Shown piece by piece: positions 1 through 8,633 of a stretch of DNA of 64,000 nt (its first letter is position 1; each line of letters starts with the position of its first letter). The notes under the pieces are model-generated. The model searched no databases, had not been told where the DNA came from, and saw nothing but the letters and a program-made list of their open reading frames with translations. The translations under genes and the position numbers were made by a program. The stretch comes from an uncultured Fibrobacter sp. (GTDB taxonomy: Bacteria > Fibrobacterota > Fibrobacteria > Fibrobacterales > Fibrobacteraceae), in NCBI GenBank assembly GCA_900313675.1, contig OMSO01000002.1:62001-126000 (forward strand), read 5' to 3'.

Positions 1-332
1 CCCTCGGGGAAAATCCAGCTGGTCACGATCACGTGGCTTGCTCCTGCGTCCAGGTATTCCTTCGCGTTGTCGGCGGTAATGCCCCCGCCTACTTGCAGGC
101 CGCCGGGGTAGGCGGCCAAAGCGGCCTTTGCTGCTTCGGTGTTGCCTTTGCCCAGCATAATTACGTGTCCGCCCCTGATGCCGTCTTTCTTGTAGAGCTC
201 GGCAAACCAGGCGGGGGAGCGGTCCGTCTCGAAATTGGTCTTGAGGCCTGCGCCGCTGTCGCTGAGGGAACTTCCCACAATCTGTTTGACGCGGCCGTCG
301 TGCAAATCTATGCAGGGGCGAAACTTGGTCAT
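1..332 (-). CDS. hisA: HisA-type ProFAR isomerase, eukaryotic (HIS6) subtype; C-terminus outside window
   Basis: Only the N-terminal ~110 residues are present; the gene runs off the left edge. The protein would isomerise ProFAR to PRFAR in histidine biosynthesis. The start reads [20 protein letters not shown], followed by [16 protein letters not shown] and [11 protein letters not shown]. These match, from memory, the fungal/plant HIS6 pattern (MTKF.GCIDLH, QVGGGI, ASKVIVTSWLF) better than the short bacterial HisA pattern. The catalytic Asp of the first strand (CIDLHDG) is kept. The ATG overlaps the TGA of the upstream minus-strand gene (ATGA), so it is translationally coupled to the lipocalin-like gene. 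The identification as HisA is firm. The eukaryotic-subtype claim rests on remembered motif similarity. Confidence 0.85.
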   Translation of the reverse strand, partial: MTKFRPCIDLHDGRVKQIVGSSLSDSGAGLKTNFETDRSPAWFAELYKKDGIRGGHVIMLGKGNTEAAKAALAAYPGGLQVGGGITADNAKEYLDAGASHVIVTSWIFPE

Positions 333-1381
333 CAGTCCTTGACCCCCGTTACGGCCCAGTCGATTTTTTTGGCTTGGGGCCCTTCGGAACGGCCCCTGTA
401 AAAGAGAATCTCGCCGCCGGCGGCAAGCTTCATGGCCTGCCTTGCCACCCAGCTGTCAATCTTGTCCAGCAGGGAGGCCTTCTGGTAAGTCTTGTTCACG
501 GCGAAGGTGAGGGCAGGGACGCCATCTGTCCACTGGATTTCAAGAGCTTCTTTCGGGAATCTTTTGCCGTCGTAATCGCTGCTGCCGTCCTTGAGGCTTG
601 TGGGCCTGGCCACCTTCGCCCCTTCGGGGCCGTTGTAGATGACATATCCCATCAGCTCGCCCTTTGTGCTTAGCGATACACGCCCGGCGTACATGGGGTT
701 TCGCGCGTTGGTGCTGAAGTTGATGGTCCGGCGGACCATGTCGGTAGCCTGTGCGGATTGCCAGATCTGGTCCATGTAGGCGTAGCCCTTTACGGTAAGG
801 GTGTCGTTGTTGTATGCGATTTTGCCCGACACGCGACCGTAGGGAATGTGGATGTATTGGCCAAGCTTTTCCTTGCTCACGTTCCACACGCCGTTGCCGA
901 TGACCTTGCCCGTCTCGGCGCTTTCAAAAGTCACGTCCAGCAAGAATTTTCCGCCCTTGTCGGCGGTAAAGTACACCCGGTGGCCCTTGCCTGGCTTGTT
1001 TTCCATCTTGTATTCGCCCTTGATGTCGATGGTACCCGAATTCTTGTCGGCTTTCAGGCGTTCTGGCGGATACTGGCGGCCAACCGTATAGGTCTTGCCC
1101 TTGAAATTCCAGAAGGTCATGTCGCAGGTCACCTTCTGCCCGGATGCCGGCACCTGCAGCAGGGCGTAGTTCACGAAGGCACGGGTGCCGTTGTCGAACA
1201 CGAACTGGTAACTCCAGGTCTCGTTAAAGTCCTTGCCCACGTTCGGGTGGGGCATAAAGTCGCCTACGGTCAGGTTGCGCACGGCACCCTGCGGGGGAGT
1301 AACCTCGCCGGCACTTGCAAAAACCGTCATAACGGCCAAAAGCCACACGGCCCGAACTAGGATGTGCGTCTGCAGAGTCAT
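332..1381 (-). CDS. Secreted lipocalin-like (AttH/CrtC/Svf1-type) protein, tentative
   Basis: 349 residues. The N-terminus [18 protein letters not shown] is a signal peptide with a likely cleavage after ASA. The remainder is beta-rich, with many alternating hydrophobic residues and motifs such as [18 protein letters not shown] and [12 protein letters not shown]. These recall the two-lobed lipocalin-like AttH/CrtC/Svf1 fold, where a GxGYxDHNWG-like segment sits in the middle, but here that segment is degenerate. Binding or modification of a hydrophobic ligand in the periplasm is therefore only a suggestion. The ATG at 1381 is chosen over an upstream in-frame ATG because the signal peptide begins there and a -10 box lies 6 nt upstream. 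It is coupled to hisA through ATGA, although the two have no obvious shared role. Confidence 0.55.
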   Translation of the reverse strand: MTLQTHILVRAVWLLAVMTVFASAGEVTPPQGAVRNLTVGDFMPHPNVGKDFNETWSYQFVFDNGTRAFVNYALLQVPASGQKVTCDMTFWNFKGKTYTVGRQYPPERLKADKNSGTIDIKGEYKMENKPGKGHRVYFTADKGGKFLLDVTFESAETGKVIGNGVWNVSKEKLGQYIHIPYGRVSGKIAYNNDTLTVKGYAYMDQIWQSAQATDMVRRTINFSTNARNPMYAGRVSLSTKGELMGYVIYNGPEGAKVARPTSLKDGSSDYDGKRFPKEALEIQWTDGVPALTFAVNKTYQKASLLDKIDSWVARQAMKLAAGGEILFYRGRSEGPQAKKIDWAVTGVKD

Positions 1382-1387
1382 GTTGTA

Positions 1388-1393
1388 AATGTA
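1388..1393 (-). promoter_or_regulatory. -10 box TACATT, 6 nt before the start (leaderless-type)
   Basis: The minus strand reads TACATT-TACAAC-ATG. No Shine-Dalgarno is seen. Transcription starting 6-8 nt after the box would begin at or next to the ATG. One of eleven similar sites in the window. Confidence 0.5.
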
Positions 1394-1400
1394 GTAAATA

Positions 1401-1475
1401 GGGGGGGTAGGGGCTAGGATTGTCATCCTCGCGAAGGCGAGGATCCGTTTGAGGTTAGGATTTAGTGGTTAGTGG
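1401..1475. repeat. Degenerate TAGGGG/GGTTAG repeat with an ATCCTCGC hairpin
   Basis: A G-rich tract with TAGGGGCTAGGAT is followed by an inverted repeat (ATCCTCGC at 1425-1432 with GCGAGGAT at 1437-1444) and then GGTTAGGATTTAGTGGTTAG. The same TAGGATC-type units recur near 8636, 15540 and 23710, and the ATCCTCGC/GCGAGGAT hairpin recurs at 8713-8756. The rest of 1476-1532 is low-complexity (GTGGAATGTG-like) sequence with no gene. Confidence 0.7.
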
Positions 1476-1532
1476 TTAGGGAAATGTGGAATGTGAAGTG
1501 TAGAATGTGGGTTTTCGATGCTCGAGGAAAAA

Positions 1533-1557
1533 GAAAAACCCGCAGGGGCCTGCGGGT
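1533..1557 (-). terminator. Intrinsic terminator of the first FISUMP lipoprotein
   Basis: Stem ACCCGCAG/CTGCGGGT with a 4-nt loop. On the minus strand it is followed by a T-rich tract (complement of AAGAAAAA). It lies just past the stop at 1587. An almost identical terminator follows the paralogous gene at 3254-3277. Confidence 0.85.
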
Positions 1558-1586
1558 CTTGTGTTTAGTTGAAATGCTGCGAGGTG

Positions 1587-3200
1587 TTAGTCTTCGCCAG
1601 CAGTGTCCTTGATGCAACGGACAGAGCGAGCAAAAGTGGTAGTTGTCCACGTATACATGTTTGCGTCACTACGACCTTGGGTTGAAAGAAAATACGTATA
1701 AGTACCATCCGTGACCACAAGATAGGCTGTTTTTCCCAGGTTTTCATATTTTCCATTCATACGGTCACCCGCGGGCTTTAAGTTAAAGCCGTATTGATTA
1801 TTACCATTAACATCTGAACCATCGTATTTATTCCAACCAGTGGTTGATCTAAGCATGTAGTTTGTTAGATCACTACCCGAATCATTTTTGATATAAGTCA
1901 ATAAGGTATTGAAGTCACTTGCAGAAGGAACCTTCCAACCAGTCGGGCAAACAGGGGACGTGGTGTTGACTGCTACATCCCAATCATAGAGACGGCCATA
2001 CTCCGTGCAATTGTCGGGGTCGTCGTTATAGCAGAAGCTTCCTTCCGCTGTCGCGTAGTTCAGGTTCTCGGCCATCCAGGTCTGTTCGCCAATGGTGACA
2101 TGCTTATAGAGCGTGCCTGTTCCACGGGTGTCGCAGAATACCTTAGTGGGGTCGTACGTTTTGCCATCGCACAGGGGATAAGCTGTGCCATTGCTGCAGA
2201 ACTTGGTCCTCTTGGCGTAAACGGATGTACCACATTTACCTTGCGGTGCGATATCCGTGTAAACGGCATCTCCTTTCTCCATACCAGTAAGCATCAGAAC
2301 GAAGACATTGGAGTCAGAAGTTGCATATACGGTTTTCTCTGTAAGGAAGTATCCCACGTCAGGAACCAAGAATGATCCCCACCTATCCAGAGCCTTGTTA
2401 GCTGTGGTTAAAAGGCTTCTAGATGTAATATTGAGATTTTCAAATTTATTGGCTTTTGTAAAGATCGATTCAAGCGTTGTAAGACTGATATCGTCATTTA
2501 GTGTGGCCTTTGTTCCGTCTTCGCTCCAGGTAACATAGTCGTCAATAACGCTGAAATTTACGTGGCGCTTGAGGCTGGAGCTGCTTGCACTAGAGGGCGA
2601 GCTACTTTCGGCGCTGGAGGGCGAACTGTCGCCGCTGGAGTCCGTGCTGGAGGGCGAACTGTCATCGCTGGAGTCCGTGCTGGAGGGCGAGCTGTCGCCA
2701 CCTTCACCGCCTTCACCGGAGCCACCTTCGCCGCTACCGGAGCCGCTTCCGCCACTGCTCTTTTTGGAGCTGCTGGAGTTGCCGGTTTTGCAACGGCGTC
2801 CCGTGCATTCTTCGCTGGAGGAACTTTCGGGCTCTTCGCTGTCGCTAGACTCCACGTCTTCGTCCGTATTCTTGCTGCTGGAGGATTTGGGCTTGGCCGG
2901 GGTGGCGGGCTTCAGCAGGTCTTCCAGTTCTTCGAGCTTGGCCTTGACTTCGTCTTCGTCCAGGCCTTCCTTGAACTGTTCCACGGTGGCGGAGTCGGTG
3001 ACTTCGATCCACTTGTTCTCGAAGCAGGCGAAATAGGTATCGCCAGCCTTGGCCACTTCCATCTCGCAGGTGTCGGGGAGGGCGGCCTCGGTCTTGAATT
3101 CGGGGATGCTGTTGCTGGCACCGCTGCTGCTGTCGTCGCAGGCGGTCATGCAGGCGGCAGCCGTGAGGGCCATCGCCGACGTCCAGAGTAGTTTTTTCAT
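1587..3200 (-). CDS. FISUMP-domain lipoprotein, copy A
   Basis: 537 residues. The N-terminus MKKLLWTSAMALTAAACMTAC is a lipoprotein signal (acylated Cys 17 or 21). Next come a ~110-residue charged region, a long Ser/Glu/Gly-rich linker (about 110-210) typical of Fibrobacter surface proteins, a middle domain of unknown role, and a C-terminal FISUMP (TIGR02145) domain from ~360. That domain shows GEQTWMAENLNY, GRLYDW, CPTGWKVPS and SVRCIKD. FISUMP domains have no firmly established biochemical function; a C-type-lectin-like fold and surface display are plausible inferences. Residues 1-130 are nearly identical to the tandem paralogue at 3326-5035, while the middle and C-terminal parts differ. 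The start has a good Shine-Dalgarno (AGGAGAAAATC). Confidence 0.85.
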   Translation of the reverse strand: MKKLLWTSAMALTAAACMTACDDSSSGASNSIPEFKTEAALPDTCEMEVAKAGDTYFACFENKWIEVTDSATVEQFKEGLDEDEVKAKLEELEDLLKPATPAKPKSSSSKNTDEDVESSDSEEPESSSSEECTGRRCKTGNSSSSKKSSGGSGSGSGEGGSGEGGEGGDSSPSSTDSSDDSSPSSTDSSGDSSPSSAESSSPSSASSSSLKRHVNFSVIDDYVTWSEDGTKATLNDDISLTTLESIFTKANKFENLNITSRSLLTTANKALDRWGSFLVPDVGYFLTEKTVYATSDSNVFVLMLTGMEKGDAVYTDIAPQGKCGTSVYAKRTKFCSNGTAYPLCDGKTYDPTKVFCDTRGTGTLYKHVTIGEQTWMAENLNYATAEGSFCYNDDPDNCTEYGRLYDWDVAVNTTSPVCPTGWKVPSASDFNTLLTYIKNDSGSDLTNYMLRSTTGWNKYDGSDVNGNNQYGFNLKPAGDRMNGKYENLGKTAYLVVTDGTYTYFLSTQGRSDANMYTWTTTTFARSVRCIKDTAGED

Positions 3201-3253
3201 GATTTTCTCCTTTTGGGGGTGGACTCCCCCTGTTAATTTGCCACGAAATATAG

Positions 3254-3277
3254 AAAAACCCGCAGGGGTCTGCGGGT
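3254..3277 (-). terminator. Intrinsic terminator of the second FISUMP lipoprotein
   Basis: Stem ACCCGCAG/CTGCGGGT (3258-3265 with 3270-3277) followed on the minus strand by TTTTTC. It separates the two tandem paralogues, so each is probably transcribed on its own. It is a close copy of the terminator at 1533-1557, so the duplicated unit probably included the 3' region. Confidence 0.85.
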
Positions 3278-3325
3278 CTTGTGCTGTCGTACCGCACTAG
3301 ATGCGGCATCTAGCTTAATCTGCTC

Positions 3326-5035
3326 TTAGTCCTTGACGCAGCGGACTGAATGAGCTCTCCAATTTAAATAGCTTATTAAAAGAGCTGCGTCTTCTTTTAT
3401 GGACATGGAATAATACTCGTAAACGTCAGAACCTTCTGTTGCACTCCAGAACATCGCCGAGTCATCAAATTTGAAGCCGTTGCTTCCTTGGGTGTAGTAC
3501 ATTCCACCAGGCAATGTCGAAAACCCGTAATCATCGGTGCCGTTCTTTCCTGTGGGCCAACCGTAAGAGGCTTTTAGCTTTGCTCCTGCTGTATTATCTT
3601 CGTCAAACACTGTAGCGCCGTCAGCAGAAGCAATCAGCACTTCAAATTCGTTCTTTGACGGCAAATGCCAACCAGTGGGGCAAGCGTTATTCGAAGCCTG
3701 TTCCCAAGTATAAAGTCTTCCATGTTTTTCGCAGTTTTCAGCTTCGTTGTTATAGCAATAGCTTCCTTCCGTCGTTTCGTAGTTCATGTTCTCGGCCATC
3801 CAGGTCTGTTCGCCGATGGTGACCTGACGGTAGATGGTTCCAAATCTGAGGGGATCACCGACAACGCCGGTTTTGGTGCGGGGATCTACGAATCCTTGTC
3901 CCCACTCGTAGGTGCCGTCGCCCTTTTCGTAGCAGACCCAATAGTTGTCGCCATACACCGTTGAACCTTGTTTAAATGCACGACCCCTGTCACCGACATT
4001 ATCTTTTGTGCAGAGCCTTCTCATGGGGGAAGCGCCGACAGGTGCTACGGTGTACTCATCATTCTTGCAAAGAGGAGAGCTATATATAACTCCGTTGTAT
4101 GTGTAAATTTCGGTTTTCCCGTTCCACTCAGGAACTAGTTGACCTAGCATTTTCCCACCACTGCTAAGGACTGTTCCGTTGCCATCCGTAAGAACGTTCA
4201 GGTCGGAGTTGAAGGCTTTCCCTGTGAAGGGGTCTGTCCAATTGTCAGGGTTATTTATAAAATTAGCGTCGTAGATCTTCTGTATGGTGTTCTTGAAAGC
4301 TTCACAGGTGGCGCCGAAGGCGTAGTGGAGCTTTGTCACCTCGGCCCACTTGGACCCGTCACAGGCATAGTACTTGCCTGCTTTAGTTTCGTCCGGTGTC
4401 AAGGAGCCCGTACTGGTGAATTCCCCTGTCCACTTGACGGTGTCCTTGAGGGTGGCGTCGCAAGTGCCCAGCTTTTCAAGGTCCGCTTCGCTAGGACCGC
4501 TGGTGGCGCTAGAAGGCGAACTAGATGGAGAACTAGAAGGCGAACTGCCGCCTTCGCCACCCTCACCGGAACCGCTTCCGCCGCTGGGCTTCTTGGAACT
4601 GCTGGATTTGCCGTCGCTGCCGCAGCGGCGGCCGGTGCATTCTTCTTCGCTGGCGGAGCTTTCGGGTTCATCGCTGTCGCTGGAGTCTACGTCTTCGTCC
4701 GTCTTCTTGCTGCTGGAGGACTTGGGCTTGGCCGGGGTGGCGGGCTTCAGCAGGTCTTCCAGTTCTTCGAGCTTGGCCTTAATCTCGTCTTCATCAAGAC
4801 CTTCCTTGAGCTGTTCCACGGTGGCGGAGTCGGTAACCTCGATCCACTTGTTCTCGAAGCAGGCGAAATAGGTGTCGCCGGCCTTGGCCACTTCCATCTC
4901 GCAAGTGTCGGGGAGGGCGGCTTCGGTCTTGAATTCGGGGATACTGTTGCTGGCGCCGCTGCTACTGTCGTCGCAGGCGGTCATACAGGCGGCAGCCGTG
5001 AGGGCCATCGCCGACGTCCAGAGTAGTTTTTTCAT
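3326..5035 (-). CDS. FISUMP-domain lipoprotein, copy B
   Basis: 569 residues from the ATG at 5035, which has AGGAGAAATT upstream; the longer in-frame start at 5080 lies before the Shine-Dalgarno and is rejected. Same lipoprotein signal and charged N-terminal ~130 residues as copy A. A Ser/Gly/Pro-rich linker follows, then a middle region with short Cys-containing repeats (GKYYACDGSKWAEVTK resembles the N-terminal TYFACFENKWIEVT). A FISUMP domain runs from ~397 to the end with GEQTWMAENMNY, GRLYTW, CPTGWHLPS, DDYGFSTLPGG, MFWSAT and SVRCVKD. It is probably an outer-membrane or surface lipoprotein. Function unknown. Confidence 0.85.
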   Translation of the reverse strand: MKKLLWTSAMALTAAACMTACDDSSSGASNSIPEFKTEAALPDTCEMEVAKAGDTYFACFENKWIEVTDSATVEQLKEGLDEDEIKAKLEELEDLLKPATPAKPKSSSSKKTDEDVDSSDSDEPESSASEEECTGRRCGSDGKSSSSKKPSGGSGSGEGGEGGSSPSSSPSSSPSSATSGPSEADLEKLGTCDATLKDTVKWTGEFTSTGSLTPDETKAGKYYACDGSKWAEVTKLHYAFGATCEAFKNTIQKIYDANFINNPDNWTDPFTGKAFNSDLNVLTDGNGTVLSSGGKMLGQLVPEWNGKTEIYTYNGVIYSSPLCKNDEYTVAPVGASPMRRLCTKDNVGDRGRAFKQGSTVYGDNYWVCYEKGDGTYEWGQGFVDPRTKTGVVGDPLRFGTIYRQVTIGEQTWMAENMNYETTEGSYCYNNEAENCEKHGRLYTWEQASNNACPTGWHLPSKNEFEVLIASADGATVFDEDNTAGAKLKASYGWPTGKNGTDDYGFSTLPGGMYYTQGSNGFKFDDSAMFWSATEGSDVYEYYSMSIKEDAALLISYLNWRAHSVRCVKD

Positions 5036-5144
5036 AATTTCTCCTTTTGTAAGGTTTTTGTATTTTTCACCCAATGACATATATAGATTATTTCACCTAA
5101 GTCGGATTGTGACGCGTGATACATTGTGCCTAAAATCACAGAGG

Positions 5145-6077
5145 CTACTCCACCAGCTTCTTGTCCAGCAGCGGGAAAATCCGGTTCAGTTCCAGCAGGT
5201 CCATAATCCGGTCGAAATCCCCGAAAAAGAATTCCGCCTGGTCCAGGGGCTGGTGAAAGTCCAGGGAGGTAGAGGGCGTCAGTATGCCCTTTTCCACCAG
5301 GGCGCCGATGGTGCGGGTGGTGAGGGTCATGCCGTGCATGGATTTCTTGGATTCCTTTTTTAGGTCTGCCGTAGAGATGGCGCTGAGCCCGTTTCTAAGC
5401 GGGTCCTTGCTCCGCTGCGAAAGCCTGATAAATACCGTTAGCACCATCTGGTCGGTCATGGAAAGGATGTTGGGGCTGATCTTTTGTTCCAGGGCGCGGT
5501 AGCGCAGCGTCTCGTAAAGCAGGTGCACCAGTTCCGGGGACTGCACCTGCAGCGAATTTTCTTGAATCTTGAGGACGCCCAGTTCCTGGAGGACCTTGAA
5601 CAGCTTGTGGCATTCTTCGGGGCGGGTGCCGTTCATGCGGGCGGCCCGTGCAGAAACAGTTGCCATGGGAGCGGTGTTGCCGCCCTGTTCCTTCAGAATG
5701 CCAGAGAGCAGGTAAAGTAACGAAGGCAGGGCCTGCACCAGGTTGCTCTTGCGGGCGTTTTCTTCGCCGATGTGGTTCCGGCGGATCAGAAATTCGATGA
5801 TGGACCGGAGCCACGAGGGCTTTTCGTCCAGGATGGCCTTAAGTTGTTCGTGTTCCACCACCTGGATTTCGCAGTCTTCTTCGGCCTTCAGGGTGTATTC
5901 CCTGGGGGCGTGTTCCAGCAGGCTGAACACGTCTATGATGTCGCCCGGCTCGAACAGCCTTGGGTTCGCGGCCGTGTGGGCGCTGCCTGTCCCTGAAAGA
6001 GTGCCCGAAATGACGATGTAGAGGGAACTGGCGAAGTCCCCTTCCAGGCACAGGAAATCACCGGCGGAGAGTTTCAT
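5145..6077 (-). CDS. Cyclic-nucleotide-binding-like regulator, second of a pair
   Basis: 310 residues. The N-terminal ~100 residues have the cNMP-binding beta-roll pattern (GDFLCLEGDFASSLYIVISG, then FEPGDIIDVFSLLEH), as in Crp/Fnr proteins. I do not see a standard Crp helix-turn-helix after it. Instead there is an alpha-helical region (LVQALPSLLYLLSGILKE) and a C-terminal ~150-residue segment that could hold a divergent winged helix (ECHKLFKVLQELGVLKIQ). The canonical phosphate-binding RxA pair is not obvious, so the ligand is uncertain. The start overlaps the stop of the related upstream gene (TAATG), so the two are co-translated and may form a heteromer. Its position after rplS suggests co-transcription with ribosomal genes. 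Confidence 0.7.
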   Translation of the reverse strand: MKLSAGDFLCLEGDFASSLYIVISGTLSGTGSAHTAANPRLFEPGDIIDVFSLLEHAPREYTLKAEEDCEIQVVEHEQLKAILDEKPSWLRSIIEFLIRRNHIGEENARKSNLVQALPSLLYLLSGILKEQGGNTAPMATVSARAARMNGTRPEECHKLFKVLQELGVLKIQENSLQVQSPELVHLLYETLRYRALEQKISPNILSMTDQMVLTVFIRLSQRSKDPLRNGLSAISTADLKKESKKSMHGMTLTTRTIGALVEKGILTPSTSLDFHQPLDQAEFFFGDFDRIMDLLELNRIFPLLDKKLVE

Positions 6078-6982
6078 TACAGCACCCCCCTCAGGTTGAT
6101 TTCGTAGCGCAGCGCCAGTAGAAAATATTCAATTTTCTTGGAATCCGGGGCGAAAAGGTCGCCCTTGGAGTTTATGAACCAGCCGAGGCCCTGCATCTTT
6201 ATCCAGTCGGCGGCGGTGAGGGCGATGTTGTTCTTCTGGAAAAAGGCGAGCCATGCCGGAGGGTCTTGGGACAAGTCACTTTCGGTTATAGACAACCTAA
6301 CAAGGGCCTTCTTCTGGTTCAGCGTGAGCTGCAGAGGCGGCCAGGGTTTTTCTTGCGCTTCGGATTCCAGGTAGTCCACGAACAGTTCTAAAAGTTCGGG
6401 CTGGGTGACCGTCACCACGGGGTCCATCCCGGCAATCTCCACGAACTTGCGGCGGCTGAGTGCCTTCAGGTCTTCCTTGACTTCGGGGGCGCAGGCCTTG
6501 GTCTGCCAGCAAAATTCCTGCACAAGGCTTTCTAGCGGGTAGGGCTCGCCCTTTTTCAGGTGCCTGCAGAATTCGGAGAGGCTCACGAGGGAATTAGCGG
6601 CCCGGCTACGGCGGAGGGCTTCTTTCCGTTGGCGGTTTCTGGCCGAAAGCTCGCGGATAACGGCCAAAAGCCACAGGGGAATGCTCTTGAGTTCGGACTC
6701 CATGCAGTCTTCGCTCACTACGGTGATTTCGGAATCCCGGGTGGCCTCCAGGTCGTAGCGGAAAGGTTCCCGCTCCAACAGGGCGGCTACCCCCACCAGG
6801 TCGCCGGGCTGCATGGTAAAGTGCACCTTGCGGGGAGTCAGGGAATTGTCCACTGCCGCAAGTTCGCCCTTGTCCAGGATGATGATTTTTCGCTCCTGGT
6901 CGTCGTGGGAATATACAACAAAACCCGCCTTCACGCTTGAGTGCGTGGGCGGGATAACTTGTTGTCGGGAATTCCCGTTCAT
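6077..6982 (-). CDS. Cyclic-nucleotide-binding-like regulator, first of a pair
   Basis: 301 residues. The N-terminal beta-roll resembles a cNMP-binding domain (KIIILDKGELAAVDN, MQPGDLVGVAALLEREPFRYDLEA), though more degenerate than its partner at 5145-6077. Overall length and layout match the partner: beta-roll, helical connector (LLAVIRELSARNRQRKEALRR), then a ~160-residue C-terminal region without a recognisable standard HTH. It starts 25 nt after rplS and is probably the fifth gene of the rpsP-rimM-trmD-rplS transcript. The pair looks like an ancient duplication that may have split ligand sensing and output. Specific function unknown. Confidence 0.65.
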   Translation of the reverse strand: MNGNSRQQVIPPTHSSVKAGFVVYSHDDQERKIIILDKGELAAVDNSLTPRKVHFTMQPGDLVGVAALLEREPFRYDLEATRDSEITVVSEDCMESELKSIPLWLLAVIRELSARNRQRKEALRRSRAANSLVSLSEFCRHLKKGEPYPLESLVQEFCWQTKACAPEVKEDLKALSRRKFVEIAGMDPVVTVTQPELLELFVDYLESEAQEKPWPPLQLTLNQKKALVRLSITESDLSQDPPAWLAFFQKNNIALTAADWIKMQGLGWFINSKGDLFAPDSKKIEYFLLALRYEINLRGVL

Positions 6983-7007
6983 CGGGAAATCACCCCCGAA
7001 AGCCTAA

Positions 7008-7355
7008 TTAGGCCTCGCGTTCGTCGATACGGGCGGCCTTACCGCGGAGGTTACGCATGTAGTAGATGCGAGACTGGCGGACCTTACCGGCACGATCCAA
7101 GACGATGGATTCGATACGGGGGGAGTTCACCGGGAAAATGCGTTCCACGGCGACGGCGCCGGACATCTTGCGGACCGTGAGGGTCTTGGAAATGCCGGAG
7201 TTCTTCTGCTGGATCACAACGCCCTTGAAAGGCTGGATGCGTTCCTTGGTTCCTTCGATAACCTTTACGTTCACAGTGACGGTGTCACCGGCGCGGAAGC
7301 TGGGGGCTTCGGCCTTTACGTTTTCGTTATGGATAGCTTCGATGTTCAGGGACAT
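7008..7355 (-). CDS. rplS: 50S ribosomal protein L19
   Basis: 115 residues, the usual length. Diagnostic segments are FRAGDTVTVNVKV, EGTKERIQPFKGVVI, RKMSGAVAVERIFPVNSP, and the C-terminal YYMRNLRGKAARI. L19 sits at the 30S-50S interface. It follows trmD by 16 nt in the conserved order rpsP-rimM-trmD-rplS. The start has AGAGGT as Shine-Dalgarno. Confidence 0.98.
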   Translation of the reverse strand: MSLNIEAIHNENVKAEAPSFRAGDTVTVNVKVIEGTKERIQPFKGVVIQQKNSGISKTLTVRKMSGAVAVERIFPVNSPRIESIVLDRAGKVRQSRIYYMRNLRGKAARIDEREA

Positions 7356-7371
7356 AATGTGTACCTCTTAA

Positions 7372-8076
7372 TTATTTGTCGCCAAATTTAGCATTTAATT
7401 TGAATTTTTCAAGGATGTCGGGGCGTCTTTCCTCGGTTCTTTTCAAGGATTCCTGCTTCCGCCATTCAGAAATGTTCTTGTGGTGACCCGAAAGCAGCAC
7501 TTCGGGTACCTTTTTGCCCTCGAAAACCTCGGGGCGGGTATAGACCGGCCAACCCAGTAGCCCCTGGGCAAAGGAGTCCGTGTCGCCGGATTCCCGGTTC
7601 CCGAGGGCCCCGTCTTTTAGCCGAACCACGGCGTCGGTCAGGAGCATGGCGGGCAGTTCGCCTCCGCTCACCACGAAATCCCCGATGGAAATTTCCATGT
7701 CCACCTCGGACTGGCGTATGCGGTCGTCGATTCCCTTGTAGTGCCCGCACACGATGACCAGGTGTTCTTCCTTGGAAAGGTCTGCGGCAATCTGGTGGGT
7801 GAGGGGGATACCGTCTGCGGTCATGTAGATGACCTTGCCGCCGTCTTCCTTGACGCCCGTGCTACGGATAGCCTGAGCCAGGGGTTCAGGTCTGAGCACC
7901 ATCCCCGGTTCGCCACCGTAGGGCACGTCGTCCACCTGGCCGTAGTCGTTCACGGCAAAGTCCCGCAAAAACACGGTGTTGAACTGCAGGATTCCCTTGC
8001 TCTGGGCGCGGCCCATGATGGATTGCTTCATGGGGGCAAACATCTCGGGGAATATGGTGATGCAGTCGATTCTCAT
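7372..8076 (-). CDS. trmD: tRNA (guanine-N1)-methyltransferase
   Basis: 234 residues. It methylates G37 of tRNAs using SAM, which prevents frameshifting. It starts MRIDCITIFPEMFAPM and carries the SPOUT trefoil-knot motifs YGGEPGMVLRPEP, IVCGHYKGIDDR and FVVSGGELPAMLLTDA, with the C-terminal LLSGHHKNISEWR. The start at 8076 is chosen because it begins the conserved MRID sequence and forms ATGA with the rimM stop; six codons of the open frame lie upstream. Part of the rpsP operon. Confidence 0.97.
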   Translation of the reverse strand: MRIDCITIFPEMFAPMKQSIMGRAQSKGILQFNTVFLRDFAVNDYGQVDDVPYGGEPGMVLRPEPLAQAIRSTGVKEDGGKVIYMTADGIPLTHQIAADLSKEEHLVIVCGHYKGIDDRIRQSEVDMEISIGDFVVSGGELPAMLLTDAVVRLKDGALGNRESGDTDSFAQGLLGWPVYTRPEVFEGKKVPEVLLSGHHKNISEWRKQESLKRTEERRPDILEKFKLNAKFGDK

Positions 8077-8633
8077 GAGCGCTCCTCGGGGCACAGCGCC
8101 CGCAGGTAGTCGCCGTCGCAGACGATGGCCCGGTTTTCTTCGTCAATTTCTGACACGCAGTCCTCAATCCAGGGGGCAAGGATGGGCTTCTTGGAAAACT
8201 CCCCCTGGGCTTCTTCGGCAAACTTGATGAGGAAGGCGTCTACAGTGGGCAGTTCCTGCACCTCCAGCACTTCGCCTACGGTGCGTCCGTCCGTGAGTTT
8301 TACCGCAAAGCCTGCCAGGTCGTCCAGGTAGAATTCCCCTTCAGGGGCGGGAATCCGCTCGTCGGGGCTTACCATCAGGCTCCCGTTCACCAGGGGCCGC
8401 AAGGATTCCGGAGTGTCGAAACCCTTGAACTTCAGGTGCCAGAGCGCCCCCGCCAGCTTGGACTCTTCCACTTCCAGTTCCACGAACTGCCCGTTCACCT
8501 TTTCCACCACCACGGCCTTCAACAGCTTGTGCCGCTCCGGGTCATGGGTCGTGGGCCGGGCCTTGATAAAGCCCTTGACACCATGGCTTCCCATGAGTTC
8601 ACAGACGGTGATGTAGTTGGAGTAGTCGGGCAT
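8073..8633 (-). CDS. rimM: 16S rRNA processing protein RimM
   Basis: 186 residues. RimM helps mature the 30S head by binding S19. The N-terminal RimM domain (GSHGVKGFIKARPTT) and the C-terminal PRC-barrel (GEFYLDDLAGFAVK, GEVLEVQELPTVDAFLI, PWIEDCVSEID) are both clear. It overlaps trmD by 4 nt. Unlike the usual tight packing it lies ~208 bp downstream of rpsP, across a terminator and degenerate repeats, so rimM may need readthrough or its own promoter. Confidence 0.95.
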   Translation of the reverse strand: MPDYSNYITVCELMGSHGVKGFIKARPTTHDPERHKLLKAVVVEKVNGQFVELEVEESKLAGALWHLKFKGFDTPESLRPLVNGSLMVSPDERIPAPEGEFYLDDLAGFAVKLTDGRTVGEVLEVQELPTVDAFLIKFAEEAQGEFSKKPILAPWIEDCVSEIDEENRAIVCDGDYLRALCPEERS

